Positions 10,008 to 16,956 of a stretch of 45,746 bases of DNA are shown one piece after another. Numbering within the stretch: the stretch's first letter is position 1; every line of letters begins with the position of its first letter. The position numbers and the translations under genes were made by a program. The stretch lies in the NCBI GenBank assembly GCA_964575575.1, contig CAZNQQ010000003.1:1-45746 (forward strand), in the 5' to 3' direction. A model generated the notes under the pieces. The model saw nothing but the letters and a program-made list of their open reading frames with translations, was not told the origin of the DNA and made no database searches. The stretch comes from UBA2163 sp964575575 (GTDB taxonomy: Bacteria; Patescibacteriota; Minisyncoccia; Phycocordibacterales; UBA2163).

Positions 10008-10598
10008 TTATCCTTTTATTTCTACTACAGTTCCCTTTCTTCCAGGTACTGCGCCTCTTACGACAAGCTGATTATTGTCTTTATCAATCTGAAGTATTTC
10101 AACTTTTTTCAAAGTCACTCTGTCGCTACCCATGCGCCCTCCCATCTTTTTACCTTTGAATACTCTCTGTGGACCTGTTGCACCAATAGAACCTGGCTCA
10201 CGCTCAGAGTGCTTTTGTCCGTGTGAACGTCGGCCTCCGTGAAAACCGTGACGCTTTACTACACCTTGGAAACCTTTACCTTTTGATATAGAAGCGATCT
10301 CTATCTGGTCTCCTTCTGCAAAACTAGAGATGTCTATCTTGTCGCCAACTTTGTATTCTCCAGTACCTTCAAACTCTTTAAATCCTTCGAAATTGCCTTT
10401 AGACTTTTGAGCTCTGTTTATGTTTTTTTCTTTTCTTTCTCCATATCCCACCTGCACTGCTTCATAGCCGTCTTTTTCTTTATTCTTTATTTGAGATACA
10501 GTAGTAGGCTCTGCGTTTATTACAGTTGCTGGGTGAACTCGCCCCTCCTTATCGAAGATTTGAGTCATATTTTCTTTTGTTCCTATAATGAATTTCAT
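10008..10598 (-). CDS. rplC: Ribosomal protein L3
   Basis: L3 is an early assembly protein that reaches the peptidyl-transferase centre. The 196 residues include MKFIIGTKENMTQIFDKEGR at the start and the conserved core KGKGFQGVVKRHGFHGGRRS, followed by SHGQKHSEREPGSIG. The glutamine methylated in E. coli L3 corresponds to Q in HGQKHS by position, although the context differs. It heads the rplC-D-W-B unit, with its own promoter (10657-10684) and a hairpin at the predicted transcript start (10628-10649). No Shine-Dalgarno precedes the ATG. rpsJ, usually directly upstream, is separated by two terminators and a small gene. Confidence 0.97.
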   Translation of the reverse strand: MKFIIGTKENMTQIFDKEGRVHPATVINAEPTTVSQIKNKEKDGYEAVQVGYGERKEKNINRAQKSKGNFEGFKEFEGTGEYKVGDKIDISSFAEGDQIEIASISKGKGFQGVVKRHGFHGGRRSHGQKHSEREPGSIGATGPQRVFKGKKMGGRMGSDRVTLKKVEILQIDKDNNQLVVRGAVPGRKGTVVEIKG

Positions 10599-10627
10599 AA
10601 ATAGTCGAAAACGAGCTTTATTTTCAA

Positions 10628-10649
10628 TAAAAAACTCGCTTCCGCAAGT
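10628..10649 (-). promoter_or_regulatory. 5'-terminal hairpin of the rplC transcript
   Basis: The minus strand reads ACTTGC-ggaa-GCGAGT followed by TTTTT, beginning at or within 1 nt of the predicted start. The same arms occur before rpsL (16832-16853) in the same position. Downstream, AATAAAGCTCG (about 10621-10611) can pair with CGAGTTTTTTATT and would compete with the hairpin, so a terminator/antiterminator switch is possible. Confidence 0.6.
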
Positions 10650-10656
10650 AATTAGT

Positions 10657-10684
10657 AGTGTACTATAATCCCCAAAAAATGCAA
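10657..10684 (-). promoter_or_regulatory. rplC operon promoter
   Basis: The minus strand has TTGCAT (10684-10679), a 16-nt spacer and TACACT (10662-10657). The whole element closely matches the rpsL promoter (16860-16887), including TTTTGG and TTATAGTA within the spacer. Confidence 0.7.
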
Positions 10685-10702
10685 CATTTTCGTGATTTTA
10701 GA

Positions 10703-10745
10703 TAAAAAATACTGCAGATTTCCAAAAATCTTGAAAATCTGCAGA
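10703..10745 (-). terminator. Terminator after the small gene at 10771-10968
   Basis: The stem CTGCAGATTTTC with GGAAATCTGCAG encloses a 9-nt loop and is followed on the minus strand by TATTTTTTATC. It lies just upstream of the rplC promoter. Confidence 0.85.
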
Positions 10746-10770
10746 TATTTCTAATCAAATACCATGACCA

Positions 10771-10968
10771 TCATCTACTACAGACACATGACGAATAGTC
10801 AGTATGATTACTTAAATTGAATAAATGACCATCGCCAAATACTCCTACCGCACAACAACCAACCATTATGATAGCGATAAAAAAAGTGACACATCCTATT
10901 TTCCCACTCAATGAAGAAGTTTTCCAAAGATTACAAAATGAATCCTCTTTTATAGTCTTATTAACCAT
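10771..10968 (-). CDS. Small single-pass membrane protein, 65 aa
   Basis: I do not recognise this protein. It has one hydrophobic helix (residues about 25-45, IGCVTFFIAIIMVGCCAVGV), a short N-terminal cytoplasmic part with TSSLSGK, and a C-terminal part rich in His, Asn and Cys (HTDYSSCVCSR). Five cysteines in 65 residues is unusual. The coding call rests on GAAAGGA about 8 nt before the ATG and a strong terminator after the stop. It interrupts the expected rpsJ-rplC linkage and looks like an independent orphan gene. Confidence 0.6.
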   Translation of the reverse strand: MVNKTIKEDSFCNLWKTSSLSGKIGCVTFFIAIIMVGCCAVGVFGDGHLFNLSNHTDYSSCVCSR

Positions 10969-11080
10969 AATTAAATCCTTTCAAAAAATTTGGATGAAAC
11001 AAAATAATTATTATCTCTTTATTGTACTTCTACTACTTTTAGTAGTTTACCACAAATTAATTAGTTTGTAAAGCATAACA

Positions 11081-11113
11081 AAAACCCCGTGGGCGGAGCC
11101 CACGGGGGTTTTG
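11081..11113. terminator. Terminator after tuf-rpsJ
   Basis: A 10-bp GC stem (CCCCGTGGGC with GCCCACGGGG, loop GGA) is flanked by A and T runs on both sides, giving a strong bidirectional terminator 10-40 nt after the rpsJ stop. Confidence 0.9.
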
Positions 11114-11122
11114 TATTTAGTT

Positions 11123-11497
11123 TTAGACCATCTTTATGTCAATATTGACTCCAGATGGGAGGCTTAAGTTTGTAAGTGCCTCTATTATCTTAGGAGATGG
11201 GTTAAGAATGTCGATAACTCTCTTATGAACCCTCATCTCAAACTGCTCACGAGCATCTTTGTAAACAAATGACGCGCGGTTTACAGTGTACTTTTTGATC
11301 TCCGTTGGAAGCGGGATCGGCCCTACTACTTTTGCATCAAAACGAAGTACTGTATCTATAATTTGTTTTATAGAACTATCAAGGATCTTGTGTTCGTATG
11401 CACGGACACGAATCCTGATCTTCTGCGCTTCGTCTTTCTTTGACGCTTTCTTTTTAGCAGGTGCTTTTTTAGTTTTGGTTGTCGCTTTTGTAACCAT
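11123..11497 (-). CDS. rpsJ: Ribosomal protein S10 with Lys-rich N-terminal extension
   Basis: S10 is a small-subunit head protein and also partners NusB in antitermination. Residues 25-124 match the family (KIRIRVRAYEHKILDSSIKQ, then RFDAKVVGPIPLPTEIKKYT, then REQFEMRVHKRVIDILNPSP). The first 22 residues (ATTKTKKAPAKKKASKKDEA) are an added basic tail, like those on L4 and L23. The gene starts 8 nt after tuf and ends at a strong terminator. Confidence 0.96.
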   Translation of the reverse strand: MVTKATTKTKKAPAKKKASKKDEAQKIRIRVRAYEHKILDSSIKQIIDTVLRFDAKVVGPIPLPTEIKKYTVNRASFVYKDAREQFEMRVHKRVIDILNPSPKIIEALTNLSLPSGVNIDIKMV

Positions 11498-11505
11498 GTT
11501 TTAAT

Positions 11506-12699
11506 TTATGCAATGATCTTTGTTACAACTCCAGCACCAACAGTCTTACCTCCTTCACGGATAGCAAACTTCTGTTGTTCTTCAAGAGCAATCGGTGACA
11601 CAAGCTTCACTGTGAATTTTGTTGTATCTCCTGGCATTACCATCTCTACTCCATCTGGAAGTGTTGCTTCTCCTGTTACGTCAGTAGTTCTAATGTAGAA
11701 CTGTGGCTTATAACCTGTGAAAAATGGTGTGTGTCGTCCTCCTTCTTCTTTTTTAAGAACGTAAGCTTCAGCTTCAAACTCTGTGTGAGGTGTTACTGAA
11801 CCTGGCTTTGCAAGCACTTGTCCTCTGTGGATCTCTTCTTTTTTAAGACCTCTTACCAAAACACCAGCGTTGTCTCCTGCCATACCTTCGTCAAGGTTTT
11901 TATTGAACATCTCAATACCTGTAACTGTAGTTTTTGTTGTTTCTTTTATACCAACTACTTCTACTTCTTCACCAACCTTTACTATTCCTCTTTCGATCTT
12001 TCCTGTTACTACCGCTCCTCGTCCTTCAATTGAGAAAATGTCTTCAATAGGCATTAGGAATGGTTTTTCAGTCTCTCTAGTTGGAAGTGGGATGTATTCG
12101 TCAAGAGCATCTGCAAGCTCCATAACTTTCTTTGCCCATTCGTCGTCCATTGATGTAGCTTCAAGCGCTTTAAGCCCTGAACCACGTATCACTGGAGCGT
12201 TTTCTCCGTCAAATTCGTACTGTGTAAGAAGTTCACGAACTTCTTCTTCCACAAGGTCAACTAGGTCGTTATCATCAACTTGGTCAACTTTGTTTAGGAA
12301 CACAATAATCTTTGGTACACCAACTTGCTTTGCAAGCAGGATGTGCTCTCTTGTCTGAGGCATTACACCGTCAGATGCTGCAACCACTAGGATCGCACCG
12401 TCCATCTGTGCTGCTCCTGTGATCATGTTTTTAATGTAGTCTGCGTGACCAGGCGCATCAATGTGCGCATAGTGACGCTTGTCTGTAGCGTACTCGTTGT
12501 GAGAAAGCGCGATAGTAATACCACGTGCCTTTTCTTCCGGTGCGCCGTCGATTTCGTCAACCTTTTTCATCTTTACTGTCTTTCCTGCAAGATTAAGAAC
12601 GTGCAAGATTGAAGCAGTCAAAGTTGTTTTTCCGTGGTCGACGTGGCCAATTGTACCTACGTTTACGTGAGGTTTTGACCTGTCAAATGCTTCTGCCAT
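11506..12699 (-). CDS. tuf: Elongation factor Tu
   Basis: EF-Tu is the GTPase that delivers aminoacyl-tRNA to the ribosome. The 397 residues have all G motifs: GHVDHGKT (G1), the switch I segment ARGITIALSHNEY, DAPGH (G3, where E. coli has DCPGH), NKVD (G4) and SGLKAL (G5), followed by both beta-barrel domains (TGKIERG, GGRHTPFF, MVMPGD). The start MAEAFDRSKPHVNVGTIGHV is typical. It leads a tuf-rpsJ unit with its own promoter near 12800 and a leader of about 100 nt without a Shine-Dalgarno. fusA lies further upstream but is separated by two small genes. Confidence 0.98.
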   Translation of the reverse strand: MAEAFDRSKPHVNVGTIGHVDHGKTTLTASILHVLNLAGKTVKMKKVDEIDGAPEEKARGITIALSHNEYATDKRHYAHIDAPGHADYIKNMITGAAQMDGAILVVAASDGVMPQTREHILLAKQVGVPKIIVFLNKVDQVDDNDLVDLVEEEVRELLTQYEFDGENAPVIRGSGLKALEATSMDDEWAKKVMELADALDEYIPLPTRETEKPFLMPIEDIFSIEGRGAVVTGKIERGIVKVGEEVEVVGIKETTKTTVTGIEMFNKNLDEGMAGDNAGVLVRGLKKEEIHRGQVLAKPGSVTPHTEFEAEAYVLKKEEGGRHTPFFTGYKPQFYIRTTDVTGEATLPDGVEMVMPGDTTKFTVKLVSPIALEEQQKFAIREGGKTVGAGVVTKIIA

Positions 12700-12797
12700 A
12701 ATAATTTTATATTATTAATAATTAATAAATATCCCCTCTATTTAAGCGACAAAGCTCGTGCACATTACAAAAAAGCGCACAAGGCGATATGTGATAT

Positions 12798-12826
12798 ATA
12801 GTACCAGAACCCAACAAAAAGCGCAA
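12798..12826 (-). promoter_or_regulatory. tuf-rpsJ promoter
   Basis: The minus strand has TTGCGC (12826-12821), a 17-nt spacer and TACTAT (12803-12798). The leader, about 90-100 nt, contains GCGCTTTTTTG shortly after the start, possibly a weak early hairpin. Confidence 0.65.
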
Positions 12827-12843
12827 GATTTGATATAAATATA

Positions 12844-12873
12844 GGCAGGAAACTCCGTATTGAGTTTCCTGCC
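12844..12873 (-). terminator. Hairpin after the gene at 12893-13082
   Basis: A perfect 12-bp stem, GGCAGGAAACTC with GAGTTTCCTGCC (6-nt loop), is followed on the minus strand by TATATTTATATC. The U-tract is poor. It lies just upstream of the tuf promoter. Confidence 0.55.
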
Positions 12874-12892
12874 CTTTATCTAAATATATAAA

Positions 12893-13082
12893 TCAACAAT
12901 GGTCACTTCTTAATATCCCTCTTTCAAGTTTATTTACATCGTCCTTTAATTTTTTATTTTCTTTCTTCAATTTCTCATTATTTTTCGCACTATTAAAAGC
13001 CCACCACAATATACCGATAAAAGCTACTCCAATCAGTACCCACAACACCAAATGCATAGCAAGAACTCCTTCTTTTTCCATA
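12893..13082 (-). CDS. Small membrane protein with a basic coiled-coil tail, 62 aa
   Basis: I do not recognise this protein. A hydrophobic helix (residues about 9-27, LVLWVLIGVAFIGILWWAF) is followed by a charged helix with heptad character (NNEKLKKENKKLKDDVNKLE). The layout resembles small membrane-anchored scaffold or phage-shock-like proteins, but no family can be assigned. I chose the ATG at 13082 because GGGAGG lies 11-16 nt upstream; a longer frame would start at a TTG that overlaps this ribosome-binding site. It is 37 nt downstream of the gene at 13120-13539 and probably shares its operon. Confidence 0.6.
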
Positions 13083-13119
13083 CTAATACCATCCTCCCTC
13101 AAATTTTAGAAAAATTCAA

Positions 13120-13539
13120 TCAATCTTTAAAACACTCTGAGTTGTCTTTAATAATCTTTTTTAGTCGTTCTCTACCAAGATCATTTAACCTAATCATATT
13201 GCCGGGATGAATATTGCCACTTCTTTTTTTACCAACTTTTGCTTTCTTTGCTTCTTTATAATCGACAACATTTGCTTTTTCGTTATATTCTTTACCATCA
13301 ATAAATTTAAGTTTTTGTTTTAAGTTGGTAATACATGCCATTACTCTGTCGTTTTCTATTCTGATCTGACATGTAGGTAATATAGACCTTATCCATCTAG
13401 TCGTAGCAAACTCATTTGACTTTAGGGTGCTTAAAATTAATAATATTATATTATTAAGACTTCCGCCTTTTCTATAAAAGGCTGTGATGTGTTTATGTTT
13501 TATATTCACATCAATGTTTTCCACAACAGTATTGTCCAT
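13120..13539 (-). CDS. Putative winged-helix DNA-binding protein, 139 aa
   Basis: No specific family is recognised. The segment LNNIILLILSTLKSNEFATT followed by helices, the basic region KEAKKAKVGKKRSGNIHPG, and the closing NMIRLNDLGRERLKKIIKDN look like a winged helix ending in the 'L-x-x-x-G-r-x-x-l' motif common to PadR- or MarR-like regulators. Translation starts at an ATG with GAGGAG 7 nt upstream. A good promoter (13593-13620) lies upstream, and a 28-bp palindrome (13635-13662) of the type found around the TrpR-like gene sits just above the -35, so the operon may be controlled by that regulator. Confidence 0.55.
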   Translation of the reverse strand: MDNTVVENIDVNIKHKHITAFYRKGGSLNNIILLILSTLKSNEFATTRWIRSILPTCQIRIENDRVMACITNLKQKLKFIDGKEYNEKANVVDYKEAKKAKVGKKRSGNIHPGNMIRLNDLGRERLKKIIKDNSECFKD

Positions 13540-13592
13540 GATTTGTCTCCTCTATAAATATTTAATATTATAAAATATCTACATCTACCCGC

Positions 13593-13620
13593 ATTTTACA
13601 CAAACATCCAAAAATAGCAA
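13593..13620 (-). promoter_or_regulatory. Promoter of the 13539-12893 small-gene operon
   Basis: The minus strand has TTGCTA (13620-13615), a 16-nt spacer and TAAAAT (13598-13593). The -35 is 14 bp from the nearest end of the palindrome at 13635-13662. Confidence 0.65.
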
Positions 13621-13634
13621 CTGAAAATAAAAGC

Positions 13635-13662
13635 TAAGTACTATAGTTAACTATAGTACTTA
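13635..13662. promoter_or_regulatory. trp-operator-like palindrome, copy A
   Basis: This perfect 28-bp palindrome has the core ACTATAGTTAACTATAGT. The same core occurs at 37785-37802 and 38310-38327, flanking the TrpR-like gene, and as a variant at 18943-18960. The E. coli trp operator has the related core ACTAGTTAACTAGT. Here it lies upstream of a small-gene promoter and after the fusA terminator. Confidence 0.65.
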
Positions 13663-13672
13663 TAATTAAATA

Positions 13673-13702
13673 AAAAACAGTGAGTATATCTCGCTGTTTT
13701 TT
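13673..13702 (-). terminator. Terminator after rpsL-rpsG-fusA
   Basis: AACAGCGAG pairs with CTCACTGTT (one mismatch) and is followed on the minus strand by TTTTTATTT. It lies 18 nt after the fusA stop. Confidence 0.85.
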
Positions 13703-13719
13703 ATTTTAGTTTATTTTTA

Positions 13720-15861
13720 TTATCCTCGGGCTTCTTTGATCTCTTGTGCTACGTTTTGTGGCACTACTTCATAATGGTCAAATTCCATAGTTGATGAAGC
13801 TCTTCCCTCTGTCATTGAACGAAGTGTAGTAGTGTAACCAAACATTTCAGAAAGTGGTACTTTAGCATTTACAACCTTAAGCATTCCGCGGTCTTCCATA
13901 CTTTCTACTTGTCCACGTTTTGAACTTAGGTTACCTGTTACGTCACCCATGAACTGCTCTGGTGTTACTACTTCTACTTTCATAATAGGCTCAAGCAGTA
14001 CAGGCTTTGCTTTTGCTGCTGCTTCTTGGAATGCTTGTGAACCTGCGATCTTGAAAGCGATTTCAGATGAGTCTACGTCGTGGTAAGAACCGTCAAACAG
14101 ATCTGTTGAGATATCAACAAGCTTATAACCTGCCACAACTCCGCGCTCCATTCCCTCTTTTACACCTTTCATAACAGCTGGGATATATTCCATTGGGATA
14201 ACTCCACCTTTAATATTGTTTATAAATTCAAATCCTTCTTCTCTCGTGATATTCTTAGCAACTTTTGCACCTTCTTCTATAGCCTCAAGCGGCTTGATCT
14301 TGATCTTCACATGACCGTATTGTCCACGACCACCTGACTGCTTGATGTACTTCACTTCAGCTTCTGCTTCTTTTTGGATAGTTTCTTTATATGCTACTTG
14401 CGGTTTACCAATATTTGCTTCTACGTTAAACTCTCTTTTCATTCTGTCTACCAAGATATCCAAGTGAAGCTCACCCATACCAGCGATTATAGTCTCCATT
14501 GTTTCTTGATCAGTGGTCACTCTAAATGTAGGATCTTCGTCAGAAAGTTTCTTAAGTGCGATACCCATCTTCTCTTGGTCAGCTTTTGTCTTTGGTTCAA
14601 TCTTAAGGTTTACCACAGGGTCTGGGAACTCAATCTTCTCAAGTATTATCTGATTAGTTTCATCTGAAAGTGTGTCTGATGTTTTAGTGTCTTTAAGTCC
14701 TACTGCAGCTGCGATCTCTCCAGCGTATACTTTCTTTACCTCTTCTCGTGAGTTAGCATGCATACGTAGTATTCGCCCTACTCTTTCTTTGTTACCTGTA
14801 GTTGTATTGTAAACATAAGAACCAGCTTCAAGTGTTCCGGAGTAAACTCTAAAGTATGTAAGCTGTCCTACAAATGGGTCAGTCTGAAGTTTGAAAGCAA
14901 GTGCTGCAAAAGGCTCGTCGTCAGATGCGCTTCTTTCTATGTCTTCTTCTGTCTTAGGGTCAGTTCCTTTAACTGGAGGGATATCAAGTGGTGATGGTAG
15001 ATAATCTATAACAGCGTCAAGTACTAGCTGTACTCCTTTGTTCTTAAGAGCTGAACCTGTAAACACTGGTACAAGCTCGTTTGCAATAACTGCTTTTCTG
15101 ATTTCTTTTTTAAGAGCATCTATTGGGATCTCTTTTCCTTCTAAGAAGTCTTCCATAAGCCCTTCGTCGTTCTCAACAACTTTTTCTATAAGTTCACCTC
15201 TTAGTTTCTCGGCTTCAGCTTTGAGCTCTTCTGGGATCTCATCTTCACGTACTTCGTTACCCATTTGCCCTTCAAAGTAATATGCTTTCAGCTTTAACAA
15301 GTCCACTACTCCTTCTAGTTTGTCTTCCTCTCCTATTGGTATCTGCATTCTGACTGCGTTTTTGGTAAGTCTGTCTAAAATAGTCTGGAATGATCTTTCA
15401 AATGAAGCTCCAGTTCTGTCTATTTTGTTTATAAAACAAATTCTTGGTACAGAGTATTTGTCTGCTTGTCGCCATACAGTTTCTGATTGTGGTTCTACTC
15501 CTGCTACTCCGTCAAACACAACCACTCCTCCGTCTAGCACCTTCAAAGACCGCTCTACCTCTACTGTAAAGTCTACGTGCCCAGGTGTGTCTATAATATT
15601 GAAACGATATTCTTTGTCTTTGTCTCCCTTTGCATATGTTGGTGTCCAAAATGCAGTTGTCGCAGCAGAAGTAATAGTAATACCTCGCTCCTGTTCTTGT
15701 TCCATCCAGTCCATAGTTGCTTCTCCTTCGTGCACTTCCCCGATCTTGTGTGATACTCCAGTATAAAACAGCACACGCTCTGTTGTTGTAGTTTTGCCGG
15801 CATCAATGTGTGCAATGATTCCAGTATTTCTAACTTTCTCTAGTGGATAATCTCTTTCCAT
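13720..15861 (-). CDS. fusA: Elongation factor G
   Basis: EF-G is the GTPase that drives translocation and, with RRF, ribosome recycling. The 713 residues start MERDYPLEKVRNTGIIAHID and carry AHIDAGKTT (G1), RGITITSAAT (switch I), DTPGHVDF (G3) and NKIDR (G4). They end with domains III-V, including the domain IV tip region YGHVKIKIKPL and GVIPMEYIPAVMKG, then MTEGRASSTMEFDHYEVVP. The length is close to the usual 700. It is the third gene of rpsL-rpsG-fusA with a 67-nt AT-rich gap after rpsG and no Shine-Dalgarno. Confidence 0.98.
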   Translation of the reverse strand: MERDYPLEKVRNTGIIAHIDAGKTTTTERVLFYTGVSHKIGEVHEGEATMDWMEQEQERGITITSAATTAFWTPTYAKGDKDKEYRFNIIDTPGHVDFTVEVERSLKVLDGGVVVFDGVAGVEPQSETVWRQADKYSVPRICFINKIDRTGASFERSFQTILDRLTKNAVRMQIPIGEEDKLEGVVDLLKLKAYYFEGQMGNEVREDEIPEELKAEAEKLRGELIEKVVENDEGLMEDFLEGKEIPIDALKKEIRKAVIANELVPVFTGSALKNKGVQLVLDAVIDYLPSPLDIPPVKGTDPKTEEDIERSASDDEPFAALAFKLQTDPFVGQLTYFRVYSGTLEAGSYVYNTTTGNKERVGRILRMHANSREEVKKVYAGEIAAAVGLKDTKTSDTLSDETNQIILEKIEFPDPVVNLKIEPKTKADQEKMGIALKKLSDEDPTFRVTTDQETMETIIAGMGELHLDILVDRMKREFNVEANIGKPQVAYKETIQKEAEAEVKYIKQSGGRGQYGHVKIKIKPLEAIEEGAKVAKNITREEGFEFINNIKGGVIPMEYIPAVMKGVKEGMERGVVAGYKLVDISTDLFDGSYHDVDSSEIAFKIAGSQAFQEAAAKAKPVLLEPIMKVEVVTPEQFMGDVTGNLSSKRGQVESMEDRGMLKVVNAKVPLSEMFGYTTTLRSMTEGRASSTMEFDHYEVVPQNVAQEIKEARG

Positions 15862-15927
15862 TTTTTATTTAAATTAATTATTAATTATTATTATAAAACA
15901 TGAATAAAATGTCCCCCGGACATTTTA

Positions 15928-16398
15928 TTACCATGCAAAATGCGCAAATGCTTTGTTTGACTCTGCCATCTTGTGAACGTTTTCTTTCTTCTTGATAGCT
16001 TCACCCTCGTTCTTGCTTGCAAGTATTAACTCTTCTGCAAGTCTTTTGTACATTGGAGAACCTTTCTTTGATTTTGCAGCATCAATAATCCAACGCATTG
16101 AAAGTAGCATTCTTCTTTCTGGTCGTACTTCTCTAGGTACTTGATAGTTGGCACCACCTACTCTTCGTGAACGTACTTCCATATTAGGACCAACGTTGTC
16201 CAGTGCAGTTTCAAAAAGTATTGCAGGCTTTGTTGTCTTTTCTTTTGTCTTTATTTCTTCAAGTGTATCGTACACAACCTTGCGTGCGGTGTTCTTCTTG
16301 CCGTCTTGCATTATGTAGTTTATAAATTTGGCAACTTTAACAGACTCGTGTACTGAGTCCTTTTCAACTTCTTTTCTTCTTTTGATTTTTCTTCGCAT
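15928..16398 (-). CDS. rpsG: Ribosomal protein S7
   Basis: S7 nucleates assembly of the 30S head and contacts E-site tRNA. The 156 residues include SVKVAKFINYIMQDGKKNTA, NVGPNMEVRSRRVGGANYQV and PREVRPERR, ending in KMAESNKAFAHFAW as is typical. It starts 9 nt after rpsL and is co-transcribed with it and fusA. Confidence 0.98.
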   Translation of the reverse strand: MRRKIKRRKEVEKDSVHESVKVAKFINYIMQDGKKNTARKVVYDTLEEIKTKEKTTKPAILFETALDNVGPNMEVRSRRVGGANYQVPREVRPERRMLLSMRWIIDAAKSKKGSPMYKRLAEELILASKNEGEAIKKKENVHKMAESNKAFAHFAW

Positions 16399-16407
16399 TA
16401 TTTAAAA

Positions 16408-16815
16408 TTATTTAGTTTTTTTAGTACCGTATTTACTTCGTCCTCTGTTTCTCTTCTCTACTCCACCTGCGTCGAGCTTCCCTCGCACTACTGTGTATCG
16501 CAATCCAATATCTTTTACACGTCCACCACGTAGAAGTACCACTGAGTGTTCTTGTAGGTTGTGCCCCATACCTGGGATATATGCTGTAACTTCCATACCA
16601 TTTGTAAGTCGCACTCTTGCTACCTTACGCACAGCAGAGTTAGGCTTCTTTGGGGTCTTTGTCATTACCTTTATACATACACCTCTCTTAAATGGAGAAT
16701 TATAGAAAACTGGCTTGTTTTTAAGTGTATTAAAACCACGTCCAAGAGCCACAGTCTTTGACTTTGTATTGTCTTTCTTTCTCTTCTTTTTTACCAATTG
16801 ATTAATTGTGGACAT
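16408..16815 (-). CDS. rpsL: Ribosomal protein S12, with one residue missing in the decoding loop
   Basis: S12 lies at the decoding centre and controls accuracy. The 135 residues show MSTINQLVKKKRKKD, the first loop TPKKPNSAVRKVARV and PGMGHNLQEHSVVLLRGGRV. The next segment reads KDIGLRYTVVRG, where most bacteria have KDLPGVRYHTVRG. The proline of PGVRY is absent, a one-residue shortening in the loop where streptomycin-resistance mutations map. The first loop keeps the lysine of TPKKPNS. It is the first gene of rpsL-rpsG-fusA, with its own promoter and a hairpin at the transcript start. Confidence 0.97.
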   Translation of the reverse strand: MSTINQLVKKKRKKDNTKSKTVALGRGFNTLKNKPVFYNSPFKRGVCIKVMTKTPKKPNSAVRKVARVRLTNGMEVTAYIPGMGHNLQEHSVVLLRGGRVKDIGLRYTVVRGKLDAGGVEKRNRGRSKYGTKKTK

Positions 16816-16831
16816 TTTCTTGTTTTTTTAC

Positions 16832-16853
16832 AAAAAAACTCGCCAAAGCAAGT
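16832..16853 (-). promoter_or_regulatory. 5'-terminal hairpin of the rpsL transcript
   Basis: The minus strand reads ACTTGC-tttg-GCGAGT followed by TTTTTT. The first base of the stem is the predicted start (7 nt after the -10). The arms are identical to those before rplC (10628-10649) while the loop differs, as expected for a selected RNA hairpin. Confidence 0.6.
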
Positions 16854-16859
16854 AAATAC

Positions 16860-16887
16860 AATATACTATAAAGCCAAAATAATGCAA
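16860..16887 (-). promoter_or_regulatory. rpsL operon promoter
   Basis: The minus strand has TTGCAT (16887-16882), a 16-nt spacer and TATATT (16865-16860). It shares TTGCAT, TTTTGG and TTATAGTA with the rplC promoter. Confidence 0.75.
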
Positions 16888-16898
16888 ATATATCCAAA

Positions 16899-16937
16899 CA
16901 AAAACGGCCAAACATACATAACTTGTATATTTGACCG
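16899..16937 (-). terminator. Terminator after the gene at 16957-17463
   Basis: ACGGTCAAATATA pairs imperfectly with TATGTTTGGCCGT and is followed by TTTTTG on the minus strand, 20 nt after the stop. Confidence 0.75.
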
Positions 16938-16956
16938 TAGTTCAGTGAAAAATTGC

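Noticed and set aside
12893..13102. Longer 69-residue frame starting at 13102
   Set aside because: It would start at a TTG that overlaps the GGGAGG ribosome-binding site of the ATG at 13082.
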